Source: Massilia rhizosphaerae (GTDB lineage: Bacteria; Pseudomonadota; Gammaproteobacteria; Burkholderiales; Burkholderiaceae_D). From it: a stretch of 64,000 nt of DNA. The notes under the pieces were generated by a model. The model searched no databases. It worked only from the letters and a program-made list of their open reading frames with translations, and was not told where the DNA came from. This document shows positions 33,776 through 44,312 of the stretch, piece by piece (the first letter of the stretch is position 1; the number at the start of each line of letters is the position of its first letter). The stretch is taken from NCBI RefSeq assembly GCF_016093545.1, contig NZ_JADKYX010000022.1, positions 62,001 to 126,000 of the forward strand, in the 5' to 3' direction. A program made the translations under genes and the position numbers.

Positions 33776-34452
33776 TCGTCACGATTGTTCACGCCGCGCT
33801 GCCGGCCGCCGGCGCCGCGCTGGCCGAAAACTTGGCCCTGCTGCGCGGGCGCCACGGACGGAAGGTGCTGTTGCTGGATGCCGGCGCGGAGCGGATGCGC
33901 GAACACTGGAGCGCCGACCGCGACCGGTCACGCCTGCGCCCCGCCGTGACCACCCGCACCGTGACCGGACGCGGCTTGTCTGCGGACCTGGAACGGTTCC
34001 TGGCGCGCTACGACGACATCGTGATCGAAGCCGGCGACGGCAACGACAACAGTCCAGAATGCCGCCGCGCCCTGATCGCTGCCGAGGTCGCGCTGATCCT
34101 GCTGGCGCCCGAAGACGCCGGCATCGACGCCCGTCATCCGCTGATCGCCCGGCTCAATGGTGCCCGCATGTTCAACCCCGGCCTGCGGGTGCTGTTCGTC
34201 GCGGCGGGCGGCGAACACGATCCGGCGCCGGAGGCGTTGGCCGCAATGCGCACCGACGCGGCCCGGGTGATGTCGGCCGGCGTCGCGCATACCGTCCTGC
34301 ACCTGCCGGCGCTGTCGTGGGGCGCCGGCCAGCCCGGCCGCTGCGCCAGCGATATCGAAAGCAGTACCGGCGCCGCCGAGATGACGGCGCTGTACGACGA
34401 GGTCTACCAGGCCGACGCACCGCAGGTCGTCAGTGTCGGCAAGATTTTTTAA
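33772..34452 (+). CDS. ParA/MinD-like protein lacking the Walker A motif
   Basis: A 226-aa protein. LAENLALLRGRHGRKVLLLDAGAERMREHW aligns by eye with the first half of ParA/MinD ATPases (LA.NLA...G..VLL.D.D......W), and YDDIVIEAGDGND and AEVALILLAPEDAGI with the switch-II and following strand. The P-loop KGGxGKT is replaced by HAALPAAGAAL, so ATP binding in the usual way is unlikely. It follows the 18-aa leader (ATGA overlap) and ends 23 nt before the membrane peptide that precedes kdpF, so it is part of the kdp transcript. Its role in potassium uptake is unknown. Confidence 0.7.
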   Translation: MIVTIVHAALPAAGAALAENLALLRGRHGRKVLLLDAGAERMREHWSADRDRSRLRPAVTTRTVTGRGLSADLERFLARYDDIVIEAGDGNDNSPECRRALIAAEVALILLAPEDAGIDARHPLIARLNGARMFNPGLRVLFVAAGGEHDPAPEALAAMRTDAARVMSAGVAHTVLHLPALSWGAGQPGRCASDIESSTGAAEMTALYDEVYQADAPQVVSVGKIF

Positions 34453-34475
34453 ACAACTGGAATAAGGAAGTCACC

Positions 34476-34568
34476 GTGGACATCGTCTTCATCGGCGCGA
34501 TCGTCGTGTTCGCCACCTTGACCTGGGGCATGGCATGCGGCTGCGCCAGACTTGGGGAACGCAAATGA
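34476..34568 (+). CDS. 30-aa single-pass membrane peptide upstream of kdpF
   Basis: GTG 34476 begins [30 protein letters not shown], a single hydrophobic helix with a short basic tail. AAGGA lies 7 nt upstream. The stop overlaps the kdpF ATG (ATGA). Size and topology are like KdpF, suggesting an extra small stabilising subunit of the Kdp pump. Similar peptides may exist upstream of kdp in related bacteria, but I cannot verify that here. Confidence 0.7.
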   Translation: MDIVFIGAIVVFATLTWGMACGCARLGERK

Positions 34569-34654
34569 CGCTGTTTTACCTGATTGGCGCGCTCGCATCC
34601 GGCACCCTGCTCGCGTACCTGCTGTACGCCATGTTCCGCGCGGAGGACCTGTGA
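34565..34654 (+). CDS. kdpF: KdpF, small subunit of the potassium-importing ATPase
   Basis: 29 aa: [20 protein letters not shown] followed by YAMFRAEDL. One membrane helix and the same length as E. coli KdpF (29 aa). It overlaps the preceding peptide by ATGA and shares one base with kdpA (TGATG). In E. coli KdpF stabilises the KdpABC complex. Confidence 0.92.
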   Translation: MTLFYLIGALASGTLLAYLLYAMFRAEDL

Positions 34655-36396
34655 TGGACATACATTCGCTGGCGCTGCCGGCGCTGTTTTTCGTCCTGTT
34701 GCTGGCCATGTCGTGGCCGCTCGGGATCCTGCTCGCGCGCGTAGCCGACGGCGGCCGAGTGCGCGGTTTCGGCTGGCTCCGCCGCGTCGAAGCCGTGTTG
34801 TACCGCGCCGCCGGCGTCGACGCGGACGCGGGCATGGACTGGAAAACCTATGCCCTGGCCCTGCTCGCGTTCAATTCGCTCGGCACGCTGGTCGTCTACC
34901 TGCTACAGCGCACGCAGGCCTGGCTGCCCTTCAATCCCCAGGGCCTCGCCAACGTCAGCCCCGATTCGGCGTTCAACACGGCCGTCAGCTTCGTCAGCAA
35001 CACCAACTGGCAGGGCTACTCGGGCGAGCAGACGATGAGCTATCTGACCCAGATGCTGGCGCTCACGTGCCAGAACTTCTTCTCGGCCGCCACCGGCATC
35101 GCCGTCGCGTTCGCGCTGATCCGCGGCTTCGCGTCGAAGTCAGCACGGTCGATCGGCAATTTCTGGGTCGACCTCGTCCGCATCACCCTGTACGTGCTGC
35201 TGCCGCTGTCGCTGGTATTTTCCGTATTCCTGATGGGCCAGGGCGTGATCCAGAACTTTTCCGCCTACCGGCAAGTGCAGTTGCTGGAACCGCTCACCCA
35301 CGCGCAGACGGCAACCGCCACGCAAACCATCGCGATGGGCCCGGTGGCGTCGCAGGAAGCCATCAAGATGCTGGGCACGAACGGCGGCGGCTTCTTCAAC
35401 GCGAACTCCGCGCATCCGTACGAGAATCCGACCCCGCTGTCGAACCTGTTCCAGATGGTGTCCATCTTCCTGATCCCGGCCGGCCTGTGCTTCGCGTTCG
35501 GCCGCCTCGTCGGCGACCGCCGCCAGGGCTGGGCGGTCCTGGCCGCCATGGCGCTGCTGTTCGTCGTGATGGCAGGCAGCGTCATGATGGCCGAGCACCA
35601 CGCGCATCCGGCATTGACCGCGCTGGGCATCGACCAGCATGCGAGCAGCCTGCAATCGGGCGGCAATATGGAAGGCAAGGAAACCCGCTTCGGCATCGAC
35701 GCCTCCGCGCTGTTCGCCGCGGTGACCACGGCCGCGTCGTGCGGCGCGGTGAACTCAATGCACGATTCGTTCACCCCGCTGGGCGGCGCGGTGCCGCTGC
35801 TGCTGATCCAGTTCGGCGAAGTGATCTTCGGCGGCGTCGGGTCCGGCCTGTACGGCATGCTGATCTTCGCGATCATGGCCGTCTTCATCGCCGGCCTGAT
35901 GATCGGCCGCACGCCGGAATACCTGGGCAAGAAGATCCAGGCCTATGAAATGAAGATGACGTCGGTCGCCATCCTCGTCACGCCCGTGCTGGTGTTGACC
36001 GGCACCGCTGTCGCCGTGCTGGCCGCGGCGGGCAAGGCCGGCGTCGCCAACCCCGGCGCGCACGGCTTTGCGGAAATCCTGTACGCGTTCAGCTCGGCCG
36101 CCAACAACAACGGCAGCGCCTTCGCCGGCCTGTCCGCCAACACCCCGTTCTACAACTGGATGCTGGCGATCGCGATGTGGTTCGGCCGCTTCGCCATGAT
36201 CGTGCCGGTGCTCGCGATCGCCGGCTCGCTCGCGGCCAAGCAGCGCCTGCAGACGACGGCCGGCACCATGCCCACGCACGGCCCGATGTTCGTGGGCCTG
36301 CTGGTCGGCGTCGTCGTCCTGGTGGGCGTGCTGAATTACGTGCCGGCGCTCGCGCTCGGTCCCGTCGTCGAGCACCTGCAACTGTTCGCCAAATAA
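34654..36396 (+). CDS. kdpA: KdpA, potassium-selective channel subunit
   Basis: A 580-aa inner-membrane protein, about 10 helices, that binds and conducts potassium in the high-affinity Kdp P-type ATPase. Selectivity-filter segments are visible: [56 protein letters not shown] and [23 protein letters not shown] 34654 overlaps the kdpF stop by one base; the frame stays open further upstream but without support. Followed by kdpB after 10 nt. Confidence 0.97.
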   Translation: MDIHSLALPALFFVLLLAMSWPLGILLARVADGGRVRGFGWLRRVEAVLYRAAGVDADAGMDWKTYALALLAFNSLGTLVVYLLQRTQAWLPFNPQGLANVSPDSAFNTAVSFVSNTNWQGYSGEQTMSYLTQMLALTCQNFFSAATGIAVAFALIRGFASKSARSIGNFWVDLVRITLYVLLPLSLVFSVFLMGQGVIQNFSAYRQVQLLEPLTHAQTATATQTIAMGPVASQEAIKMLGTNGGGFFNANSAHPYENPTPLSNLFQMVSIFLIPAGLCFAFGRLVGDRRQGWAVLAAMALLFVVMAGSVMMAEHHAHPALTALGIDQHASSLQSGGNMEGKETRFGIDASALFAAVTTAASCGAVNSMHDSFTPLGGAVPLLLIQFGEVIFGGVGSGLYGMLIFAIMAVFIAGLMIGRTPEYLGKKIQAYEMKMTSVAILVTPVLVLTGTAVAVLAAAGKAGVANPGAHGFAEILYAFSSAANNNGSAFAGLSANTPFYNWMLAIAMWFGRFAMIVPVLAIAGSLAAKQRLQTTAGTMPTHGPMFVGLLVGVVVLVGVLNYVPALALGPVVEHLQLFAK

Positions 36397-36406
36397 AGGA
36401 GCCGCC

Positions 36407-38527
36407 ATGTCCCAACTGCATCCCGCGCCGACGGCGCCCGCGGACGCGTCGCCCGCCGCGACGGCCGGCAAGCATCTGCCCATGTTCGGCACGGGCCTCG
36501 TCGGCCCGGCGCTGGTCGACGCCTTCAAGAAACTCGGCGTAGGCACGCAGCTGCGCAGTCCCGTCATGTTCGTCGTGTACGCCGGCAGCATCGTCACGAC
36601 GCTGCTGTACGCGCAGGCGGCGCTCGGCACCGGCGAGGCCCCACGCGGCTTCATCCTCGCCTGCGCCGTCTGGCTGTGGTTCACGGTGCTGTTCGCGAAC
36701 TTCGCGGAAGCGCTGGCCGAAGGCCGCAGCAAGGCGCAGGCCGCGTCGCTGCGCGGCCTGAAGGAAGCCGTGATCGCGAAGAAGCTGGCCGTGCCGAAGC
36801 ACGGCACCACCTGGCTGCCCTGCCCCGCCACCGACCTGCGCAAGGGCAACCACATCCTGATCGAAGCGGGCGACGTGGTGCCGATCGACGGCGAGGTCGT
36901 CGAAGGCGTCGCATCGGTGGACGAGAGCGCGATCACGGGCGAATCGGCGCCGGTGATCCGCGAATCCGGCGGCGATTTTTCCAGCGTCACCGGCGGCACG
37001 CGCGTGCTGTCCGACTGGCTGGTCGTCCGGGTGACGGCGAACCCGGGCGAGACCTTCCTCGACCGCATGATCGCGATGGTCGAGGGCGCGAAACGCAAGA
37101 AGACGCCCAACGAGATCGCGCTGACGATCCTGCTGGTGGCACTGACGATCGTGTTCCTCGTCGTGACGGTGACCTTGCTGCCGTTCTCGCTGTACGCGGT
37201 GGCAGTCGCCAAGGCCGGCACGCCCGTCACGATCACCGTGCTGATCGCGCTGCTCGTGTGCCTGATCCCGACCACCATCGGCGGCCTGCTGTCGGCCATC
37301 GGCGTGGCGGGCATGAGCCGCATGATGCGCGCGAACGTGATCGCCACGTCGGGCCGCGCGGTGGAAGCCGCGGGCGACGTCGACGTGCTCCTGCTCGACA
37401 AGACCGGCACCATCACGCTCGGCAACCGCCAGGCCGCCGCCTTCCTGCCGGCGCCGGGCGTGACGGACCGCGAACTGGCCGACGTGGCACAGCTCGCCTC
37501 GCTGGCCGACGAGACGCCGGAAGGCCGCAGCATCGTGGTGCTGGCCAAGCAGCGCTTCAACATCCGCCAACGCGAGCTGGAACACCTGCACGCCGTCTTC
37601 GTGCCGTTTTCCGCGCAGACCCGCATGAGCGGCGTCGATTGCGGCGGGCGCAAGATCCGCAAGGGCGCCTTCGACGCCGTCCGGCGCCACGTCGAGGCGC
37701 TCGGCATGCCGTTCCCGCCCGAGGTCGTGCGCACGGTCGAAGACGCCGCGCGCCGCGGCAGCACGCCGCTCGTCGTGGCCGACGACGACCGCGTGATGGG
37801 CGTCGTCGAGCTGAAGGACATCGTCAAGGGCGGCATCAAGGAGCGCTTCGCCGAGCTGCGCCGCATGGGCATCAAGACCGTGATGATCACCGGCGACAAC
37901 AAGCTGACGGCCGCCGCCATCGCCGCCGAGGCCGGGGTCGACGATTTCCTCGCCGAGGCCACGCCGGAGGACAAGCTGAAGCTGATCCGGCACTACCAGT
38001 CGGAAGGCCGCTTGGTCGCGATGACGGGCGACGGCACCAACGACGCCCCGGCGCTGGCCCAGGCCGACGTGGCCGTGGCGATGAACTCCGGCACCCAGGC
38101 CGCCAAGGAGGCGGGCAACATGGTGGACCTCGATTCGAATCCGACCAAGCTGCTGGAGATCGTCGAGATCGGCAAGCAGATGCTGATGACGCGCGGCTCG
38201 CTGACCACGTTCTCGATCGCGAACGACGTGGCCAAGTATTTCGCGATCATCCCGGCCGCGTTCGTCGGCACCTATCCGCAACTGAAGGCGCTCGACGTCA
38301 TGCACCTGGCCAGCCCGTCCTCGGCGATCATGTCGGCGCTGATCTTCAACGCCCTGATCATCGTGTTCCTGATCCCGCTGGCCCTGCGCGGCGTGCGCTA
38401 CCGCGCGATCGGCGCCACCGCCCTGCTGCGCCGCAACCTGCTCGTCTACGGCATCGGCGGTATCATTTTGCCGTTCATCGGCATCAAGTTGATCGACGTG
38501 CTGCTGGCCGCGCTCAACCTCGTCTGA
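36407..38527 (+). CDS. kdpB: KdpB, P-type ATPase subunit
   Basis: A 706-aa catalytic subunit. The phosphorylated Asp is about 331 in [15 protein letters not shown]. The actuator loop TGES (AITGESAPV), KGAFDAV (nucleotide-binding Lys) and [24 protein letters not shown] hinge motif are intact. A regulatory Ser like that of E. coli KdpB is plausible in the TGES segment. AAAGGAG lies before the ATG. The N-terminal ~25 residues are Ala/Pro-rich. It drives ATP-dependent potassium import with KdpA and KdpC. Confidence 0.97.
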   Translation: MSQLHPAPTAPADASPAATAGKHLPMFGTGLVGPALVDAFKKLGVGTQLRSPVMFVVYAGSIVTTLLYAQAALGTGEAPRGFILACAVWLWFTVLFANFAEALAEGRSKAQAASLRGLKEAVIAKKLAVPKHGTTWLPCPATDLRKGNHILIEAGDVVPIDGEVVEGVASVDESAITGESAPVIRESGGDFSSVTGGTRVLSDWLVVRVTANPGETFLDRMIAMVEGAKRKKTPNEIALTILLVALTIVFLVVTVTLLPFSLYAVAVAKAGTPVTITVLIALLVCLIPTTIGGLLSAIGVAGMSRMMRANVIATSGRAVEAAGDVDVLLLDKTGTITLGNRQAAAFLPAPGVTDRELADVAQLASLADETPEGRSIVVLAKQRFNIRQRELEHLHAVFVPFSAQTRMSGVDCGGRKIRKGAFDAVRRHVEALGMPFPPEVVRTVEDAARRGSTPLVVADDDRVMGVVELKDIVKGGIKERFAELRRMGIKTVMITGDNKLTAAAIAAEAGVDDFLAEATPEDKLKLIRHYQSEGRLVAMTGDGTNDAPALAQADVAVAMNSGTQAAKEAGNMVDLDSNPTKLLEIVEIGKQMLMTRGSLTTFSIANDVAKYFAIIPAAFVGTYPQLKALDVMHLASPSSAIMSALIFNALIIVFLIPLALRGVRYRAIGATALLRRNLLVYGIGGIILPFIGIKLIDVLLAALNLV

Positions 38528-38541
38528 ACAAGGAGAATCGC

Positions 38542-39117
38542 ATGGCAACCATCCTTCGTCCCGCGCTGGTCCTGTTCGGCTCCCTGACCGTCGTGTGCGG
38601 CGTGCTGTACCCCGCCGCCGTCACCGGCATCGGCCGCGCCGTATTCGCCCGCCAGGTGGACGGCAGCCTGATCGAGGCCGGCGGCAAGACCGTCGGCTCC
38701 AGCCTGATCGGCCAGCCTTTTTCCGCGCCCCGCTACTTCTGGAGCCGGCCGTCGGCCACGACGCCGATGGCGGACAACGCCGCCGGCTCGGGCGCTTCCA
38801 ACCTGGGGCCGACCAATCCGGCCCTGCTGGACGCCGTCAAGGACCGCGTGGCCGCGCTGCGCCGCGCCGATCCCGCCAACCGCGCGCCGATACCCGTCGA
38901 TCTCGTCACCGCCTCCGCGAGCGGCGTCGACCCGGAGATCAGCCTGGCGGCGGCCGACTACCAGGTGGCGCGCGTCGCCGCGGCGCGCAAGGTGCCTGAG
39001 GCGCAGGTGCGCGCGCTCGTCGCCCGGCATCGGCAGGAGCCGGTCCTCGGCTTCCTGGGCGAGCCGCGCGTGAACGTGCTGGCATTGAACCTGGCGCTGG
39101 ACGGCAAGGCGCAATGA
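38542..39117 (+). CDS. kdpC: KdpC, potassium ATPase subunit
   Basis: A 191-aa single-pass inner-membrane protein with periplasmic domain. Signature segments are [15 protein letters not shown] [47 protein letters not shown] and [27 protein letters not shown] lies 7 nt before ATG 38542, and kdpB ends 14 nt upstream. It completes the KdpFABC pump. Confidence 0.96.
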   Translation: MATILRPALVLFGSLTVVCGVLYPAAVTGIGRAVFARQVDGSLIEAGGKTVGSSLIGQPFSAPRYFWSRPSATTPMADNAAGSGASNLGPTNPALLDAVKDRVAALRRADPANRAPIPVDLVTASASGVDPEISLAAADYQVARVAAARKVPEAQVRALVARHRQEPVLGFLGEPRVNVLALNLALDGKAQ

Positions 39118-39127
39118 GGACCACGCC

Positions 39128-41851
39128 ATGAACGCCCCTGGCGACGAGCAGCGGCGCGACCCGGACGCGCTGCTGGCCCAGGTGCGCGCGGAAGAGCGGC
39201 GCGCGGCGCGGGGCCGGCTGCGCATCTATTTCGGCGCGTCGGCCGGCGTGGGCAAGACCTGGGCGATGCTGTCCGCGGCGCGGCAGCTCGCCGCCGGGCG
39301 CACGGTGCTGGTCGGCATCTCCGAAACCCACGGGCGCGCGGAGACCGAGGCGCTGCTGGACGGACTGGACGTCCTGCCGCGCCGGCGCATCGATTACCGC
39401 GGCAAGACGTTGTCCGAGTTCGACATCGACGCCGCGCTCGAACGGCGCCCGCAACTCGTCCTCGTCGACGAATTGGCCCACTCGAACGTTCCCGGTTCGC
39501 GCCACCCCAAGCGCTGGCAAGACATCGACGAGCTCCTGGCCGCCGGCATCGACGTGTTCACGACGGTGAACGTGCAGCACCTGGAAAGCCTGAACGACGT
39601 GGTCGGCGGCATCACCGGGGTGCGCGTCGGGGAGACGGTGCCGGACTCCGTGTTCGACGGCGCCGACGAGGTCGTGCTGGTGGACCTGCCGGCGGACGAG
39701 CTGCTGGCCCGCCTGAAGCTCGGCAAGGTGTACCAGCCGGCGCAGGCCGAACGGGCCGGCCGGAATTTCTTCCGCAAGGGGAATCTCATCGCGCTGCGCG
39801 AACTGGCGCTGCGCCGCACCGCGGAGCGCATCGGCGACGACGTGCGCGCCTACCGCGTCGAACAATCCATCGACGCCGTGTGGCGCACGGGGACGGCACT
39901 GCTGGCCTGCGTCGGGCCCGGGGCGGACGCGGAGGGCGTGGTGCGCAGCGCGGCCCGCCTGGCCGCGCAACTCGGCGCCGACTGGCACGCGGTCTACGTC
40001 GAGACCCCGGCGCTGCAGCGCCTCGACGCCGGCCGGCGCGCGCGGACCCTGGCGGCGCTCAAGCTGGCACGCGATCTCGGCGCCGCCACGACCGTCCTGT
40101 CGGGCGACGGCGTGGAAGCCGCCGTCGTCGACTACGCCCGCAGCCACAACCTGGCGCGCATCGCGCTCGGGCGCGGCCATGCGGGACGGCCGTGGCGCAT
40201 GCCGTGCGGCCGCCGCATCGCGCGCCTGGCTCCCGACATCGAACTGCTCGAAGTCGCCGCGCCGCAGCACACGGCGGCCGATGGCCTTCGCGCCGCGCCC
40301 GCCGTGCCTGCCGTTCCCGCGCGCGCGGCCGTCGTGGCACATGGCGTGGCGGTCCTGTCCAGCCTGGGCATGGCGCTGGCGGCCACGCCGACCATCGCCT
40401 GGCTGGACCTGGCCAACATCGCCATGCTGTTCCTGCTGGTCGTGCTGCTGATCGCCGTGCGTTTCGGCCGCGGCCCGTCGGTCACCGCGACGTGCGTCAG
40501 CGTGGCCTGCTTCGACTTCTTCTTCGTACCGCCGCGCTTCACGTTCGAGATCTCGGATCTCCAGTACCTGGTGGCCTTCGGCGTAATGCTGGCGGTCGGC
40601 CTGATCACGGGGCATCTCACGGCCGGTCTCCGGTTCCAGGCGCACGTCGCCGCCCGGCGCGAGAGCAGGACGCGCGCGTTGTACGAATTCGCGCGGGCCT
40701 TGTCCGGCGTACTGCAGACGGAGCAGATCCAGGAAGCCACGCGCGACGCCATCGGGCGCACGTTCGGCGCGCGCACGGTCCTGCTGCTGCCGGACGCCGA
40801 CGGGCGCGTACATCCCACGTCCGAGACCGGCGCCGAAACGATCGCCGCCCTCGATGCCGGCATCGCGCAGTGGTCGTTCGATCACGGCACCAGCGCCGGC
40901 ATGGGCACGGACACCCTGCCCGGCAGTCCCGTCTTCTACATGCCGCTGGTCGCGCCGATGCGCACCCGCGGCGTGCTGGCGATCGAGGCCTCGACCCCGC
41001 ACTGGCTGCTGGCGCCGGAACAGCGCCAGCAGCTCGACACGTTCGCGGCGCTGGCCGCCATCGCGCTGGAACGGGTGCATTACATCGAGGTCGCGCAGGA
41101 GGCATTGGTGAGAATCGAATCGGAGCGCCTGCGCAACTCGCTGCTGGCGGCGCTGTCGCACGACCTGCGCACGCCGCTCACGTCGCTGATGGCGCAGGCC
41201 GAGTCGCTGGCGCGCTCGTCGCCGCCGCTGGCGCCGGCGCAGCGCACGATGGCGGACGCGCTGCGCGACGAAATGGTCCGCATGAGCATGCTGGTGACGA
41301 ACCTGCTCGACATGGCCCGCATCGAGAGCGGCGACGTCAAGCTCAAGCTCCAATGGCAGCCGGTCGAGGAAGTCATCGGCAGCGCGCTCTCGGCCAGCCG
41401 CGCCGCGCTGGCCGGCCACGCGGTCGAGACCCACGTGCCGGCCGACCTGCCGCTGGTGCAGTACGACGCCGTGCTGATCGAGCGGGTCTTGTCCAACCTG
41501 CTGGAGAATGCGGGCAAATACACGCCGCCGGGCAGCACGGTCGCCATCTCGGCCGAGCGCCACGGGCTGTGGCTGAACGTCGCCGTGACGGACGACGGTC
41601 CCGGACTGCCGCCCGGCCAGGAAGAGGCGGTATTCGACAAATTCACGCGCGGCGAGCGCGAATCCGCCAAGCCCGGGGTCGGCCTGGGCCTCGCCATCTG
41701 CCGCGCGATCGTCGGTGCGCACGGCGGGACGATCCATGCGGCCAACCGTTCCGAAGGCGGTGCCGCATTCGTATTCACCCTGCCGCTGGGGACGCCGCCG
41801 GCGCCGCCCCCGCTGGACGAGGATCTGGAAGTCGAGGAACAGGATGAGTGA
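39128..41851 (+). CDS. kdpD: KdpD, potassium-responsive sensor histidine kinase
   Basis: A 907-aa kinase with the full architecture: N-terminal KdpD domain (about 30-235) with P-loop GASAGVGKTWAML and DELAHSNVPGSRHPKRWQD, USP-like domain (about 255-370), four closely spaced membrane helices (about 400-500), GAF-like region (about 515-650), HisKA with phosphorylated His in ALSHDLRTPLTSL, and HATPase (LENAGKYTPPGSTV, DDGPGLPPGQ, GVGLGLAICRAIV). Eight bases overlap kdpE. It adjusts kdpFABC expression to potassium limitation and stress. Gene order with kdpC is the usual one. Confidence 0.96.
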   Translation: MNAPGDEQRRDPDALLAQVRAEERRAARGRLRIYFGASAGVGKTWAMLSAARQLAAGRTVLVGISETHGRAETEALLDGLDVLPRRRIDYRGKTLSEFDIDAALERRPQLVLVDELAHSNVPGSRHPKRWQDIDELLAAGIDVFTTVNVQHLESLNDVVGGITGVRVGETVPDSVFDGADEVVLVDLPADELLARLKLGKVYQPAQAERAGRNFFRKGNLIALRELALRRTAERIGDDVRAYRVEQSIDAVWRTGTALLACVGPGADAEGVVRSAARLAAQLGADWHAVYVETPALQRLDAGRRARTLAALKLARDLGAATTVLSGDGVEAAVVDYARSHNLARIALGRGHAGRPWRMPCGRRIARLAPDIELLEVAAPQHTAADGLRAAPAVPAVPARAAVVAHGVAVLSSLGMALAATPTIAWLDLANIAMLFLLVVLLIAVRFGRGPSVTATCVSVACFDFFFVPPRFTFEISDLQYLVAFGVMLAVGLITGHLTAGLRFQAHVAARRESRTRALYEFARALSGVLQTEQIQEATRDAIGRTFGARTVLLLPDADGRVHPTSETGAETIAALDAGIAQWSFDHGTSAGMGTDTLPGSPVFYMPLVAPMRTRGVLAIEASTPHWLLAPEQRQQLDTFAALAAIALERVHYIEVAQEALVRIESERLRNSLLAALSHDLRTPLTSLMAQAESLARSSPPLAPAQRTMADALRDEMVRMSMLVTNLLDMARIESGDVKLKLQWQPVEEVIGSALSASRAALAGHAVETHVPADLPLVQYDAVLIERVLSNLLENAGKYTPPGSTVAISAERHGLWLNVAVTDDGPGLPPGQEEAVFDKFTRGERESAKPGVGLGLAICRAIVGAHGGTIHAANRSEGGAAFVFTLPLGTPPAPPPLDEDLEVEEQDE

Positions 41852-42539
41852 TTTCACCGGGATTGCCCTGCTCGTGGAAGACGAGCCCCATATCCGGCGC
41901 TTCGTGCGCGGCGCGCTGGAGCAGGAAGGATGGCAGGTGCACGAGGCTGCGACCCTGCAGCGCGGCCTGACGGAGGCCGGGACGCGCAAGCCGGACGTCG
42001 TCATCCTCGACCTCGGCCTGCCCGACGGCGACGGCGTCGATTTCATCGCCGACCTGCGCAAGTGGTCCGCGGTGCCGGTCATCGTGCTGTCGGCCCGCGT
42101 GACCGAAGAAGAAAAGATCCGCGCGCTCGACCGCGGCGCGGACGACTATCTCACCAAGCCGTTCGGCGTCGGCGAGCTGCTGGCGCGCGTACGCGCGTCG
42201 CAACGGCGCCTGCGCGGCGCGGCCACGGGCGGCGACGGCAAGGTGCGGTTCGGCGACGTCGTGGTGGACGTGCAGAACCGGCGCGTCACCAAGGGCGGCG
42301 GCGTCGTGCGCCTCACGCCCACGGAACACCGCCTGCTCGCGGTACTCGTCGCCAATGCGGGCAAGGTCATGACGACGCCCCAGCTGCTGCGCAGCGTCTG
42401 GGGCCCGAACCAGTCCGACCATGCGCACTACCTGCGGATCTACATGGGGCATCTGCGGCACAAGCTGGAAGACAATCCCGCCCAGCCCCGGTACATGATC
42501 ACCGAGACAGGCGTCGGCTATCGGTTCCAGCTGCCGTGA
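41844..42539 (+). CDS. kdpE: KdpE, OmpR-type response regulator
   Basis: A 231-aa regulator. The receiver domain has ALLVEDEPHIRRF, phospho-Asp in VVILDLGLPDGDG, Thr/Ser VIVLSARV and Lys in LTKPF. The winged helix includes RLTPTEHRLLAVLVANAGKVMTTPQLLRSVWG and HYLRIYMGHLRHKLE. The ATG at 41844 overlaps the kdpD end by 8 nt. It should bind upstream of the kdp operon; a T-rich candidate site lies at 33650. The stop faces that of the convergent GGDEF gene one base away. Confidence 0.96.
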   Translation: MSDFTGIALLVEDEPHIRRFVRGALEQEGWQVHEAATLQRGLTEAGTRKPDVVILDLGLPDGDGVDFIADLRKWSAVPVIVLSARVTEEEKIRALDRGADDYLTKPFGVGELLARVRASQRRLRGAATGGDGKVRFGDVVVDVQNRRVTKGGGVVRLTPTEHRLLAVLVANAGKVMTTPQLLRSVWGPNQSDHAHYLRIYMGHLRHKLEDNPAQPRYMITETGVGYRFQLP

Positions 42540-42540
42540 T

Positions 42541-43899
<1,359 letters not shown>

Positions 43900-44312
43900 G
43901 GGCATCCTTGCCTGACGACGAAGAAAGAACCGGCGGCATGGGGCGAATCGGACGAAGCACGCAGCCTTTGCAATAAATTCTATCCGATTATCACCGGGCT
44001 GTGCGCTAGGGCCACGACCGTTGCATCGGAGGTACAGCACGTTCCAACATAAAACTTCTGAAACATTCTACAGCGAAACAATTAGCGATAATTCATTCTT
44101 TATGCGAAAAACATGGGATGTGCTGCACAAATGTCACATCCGGTTCGCCCGGCCGGGCCAGCGCCGCGTGCCTGTCGCGCCGGCAACGCCGCTCATCCTG
44201 AAAATCACCAAAACTCATCTTTCGCTTGCCCTGTCCAGCCGTCTGCCCCTATGCTTGCCCTTCACGGCCCAGCCGCACCGAGTCTGCCCGGGACAACAAC
44301 GGACAACAAGAC
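43900..44312. other. divergent promoter region between GGDEF gene and hybrid kinase
   Basis: A 413-base gene-free stretch, more AT-rich than its surroundings around 44045-44110. One inverted repeat is visible, GGATGTG (44116-44122) and CACATCC (44135-44141), spaced by 12 bases, a possible binding site. I see no other named element. Confidence 0.5.

Noticed and set aside
36089-38548. Minus-strand frame of over 800 codons across kdpB
   Set aside because: No motif, extreme Arg/Asp/His composition, and KdpB is unmistakable on the plus strand.
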